Below are positions 63,698-64,000 of a stretch of 64,000 bases of DNA, in pieces. Under the pieces are notes generated by a model. It saw nothing but the letters and a program-made list of their open reading frames with translations, did no database searches and had not been told where the DNA came from. The position numbers and the translations under genes were made by a program. Within the stretch, counting starts at the first letter, position 1, and each line of letters starts with the position of its first letter. Source of the DNA: an uncultured Pseudoalteromonas sp. (GTDB lineage: Bacteria > Pseudomonadota > Gammaproteobacteria > Enterobacterales > Alteromonadaceae); assembly GCA_947493455.1 (NCBI GenBank), contig CANLRB010000016.1, forward strand, positions 1 to 64,000, given 5' to 3'.

Positions 63698-64000
63698 TTG
63701 CTTGCTCCTGTAACGGCACAATCAAGGTGACTTCATATTGGCTATACTTGCGCTTGGTTTGCAATTGATAGTCTGAATTGTAGAGTAAACGCAAGCGCGT
63801 ATCTAAGTTTGCAAGCCCAGTTTTAGTGCCATCAGCCTTGCTCGATTCAGGCGTTGGATTTGTGACGCGCAGTATGAGTTCTTTTTGGTGCGTGGTGATT
63901 TGCACTTTAATTTTACCACCAGAGATTAATTGACCGATACCGTGTTTTATCGCGTTTTCGATAAGCGTGAACAACGACATGCTCGGGACTAAGGTATTGC
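63690..64000 (-). CDS. LytS-type histidine kinase, C-terminal part (partial)
   Basis: The frame runs off the right edge of the window, so only the last 102 or so codons are seen. They contain the ATP-binding N-box ENAIKHGI, the G-box GTKTGLANLDTRLRLLY and the final strands of a HATPase_c domain. The reading frame continues upstream of the first Met into a typical NTLVPSM kinase sequence, so it is not a small gene starting there. It is the intact partner of the degenerate kinase downstream, which begins within its stop codon. Confidence 0.85.
   Translation of the reverse strand, partial: NTLVPSMSLFTLIENAIKHGIGQLISGGKIKVQITTHQKELILRVTNPTPESSKADGTKTGLANLDTRLRLLYNSDYQLQTKRKYSQYEVTLIVPLQEQANA

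Noticed and set aside
63690-63980. A complete 96-residue gene starting at 63980
   Set aside because: The frame continues upstream to the window edge with kinase-like residues, so it is the end of a larger LytS-type gene.
1-64000. CRISPR array, prophage, restriction or toxin-antitoxin system
   Set aside because: No regularly spaced repeats, phage structural genes or recognisable defence genes were seen; xerC is the housekeeping recombinase.

Overview
The window reads as a chromosomal segment of a marine-type gammaproteobacterium of the order Alteromonadales, most likely Pseudoalteromonas or a close relative. The reasons are the moderately AT-rich composition, the E. coli-like syntenic core (lptM-lysA-dapF-DUF484-xerC-yigB-uvrD, divergent from cyaY and hemC-hemDX-hemY), LexA-, FNR- and Fur-type sites of gammaproteobacterial form, and many small alteromonad-style accessory genes. 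The genus is an inference, not something the sequence states.

Layout. Positions 1-73 hold the 3' end of a 5S rRNA with its terminator, so an rRNA operon lies just to the left. From 149 to 11104 the minus strand carries lptM, lysA, dapF, a DUF484 gene, xerC, yigB, uvrD (with a LexA box), tmcA, an orphan periplasmic binding protein and an unusual CheW protein whose fold is interrupted by a zinc-binding CZB domain. From 11289 to 17056 the plus strand carries cyaY, an esterase, a DUF2914 gene and the haem genes hemC, fused hemD-hemX and hemY; adenosine deaminase (add) follows. 

From 18 to 36 kb is a mosaic of accessory genes: an FGE-fold secreted protein, a lone GT51 transglycosylase, a cytochrome c-PQQ sugar dehydrogenase divergent from a TonB-dependent receptor, a CadC-like transmembrane regulator, a WYL regulator, an AraC regulator divergent from an AldB-type aldehyde dehydrogenase, an orphan ExbD, and deoC-deoD. 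From 36 to 48 kb are a periplasmic binding protein, ccoG, a PAS-sigma54 activator, an ABC-2 exporter pair, a chemoreceptor, a probably FNR-controlled small membrane protein, dps, yaeQ and the ylqF GTPase. From 48 to 57 kb are GNAT acetyltransferases, esterases, a second FGE-fold protein and second CadC-like regulator, another periplasmic binding protein, and a gene-free stretch (54757-55187) that contains a near-consensus Fur box followed by an orphan intrinsic terminator. From 56 to 64 kb are divergent speE and speA, two tandem acyltransferases with an MscS channel, and a pair of LytS-type kinases of which the second has lost its phospho-acceptor histidine.

Themes: housekeeping metabolism (lysine, haem, polyamines, nucleoside salvage) is interleaved with sensory genes. 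The best candidate for something undescribed is a Fur-controlled small RNA of about 118 nt at 55004-55121. Others are the CheW-CZB protein, an FNR-site-driven 69-residue membrane protein, a membrane protein ending in a pilin-like helix, and the degenerate LytS partner. No CRISPR array, prophage, intact insertion sequence or tRNA gene was seen.
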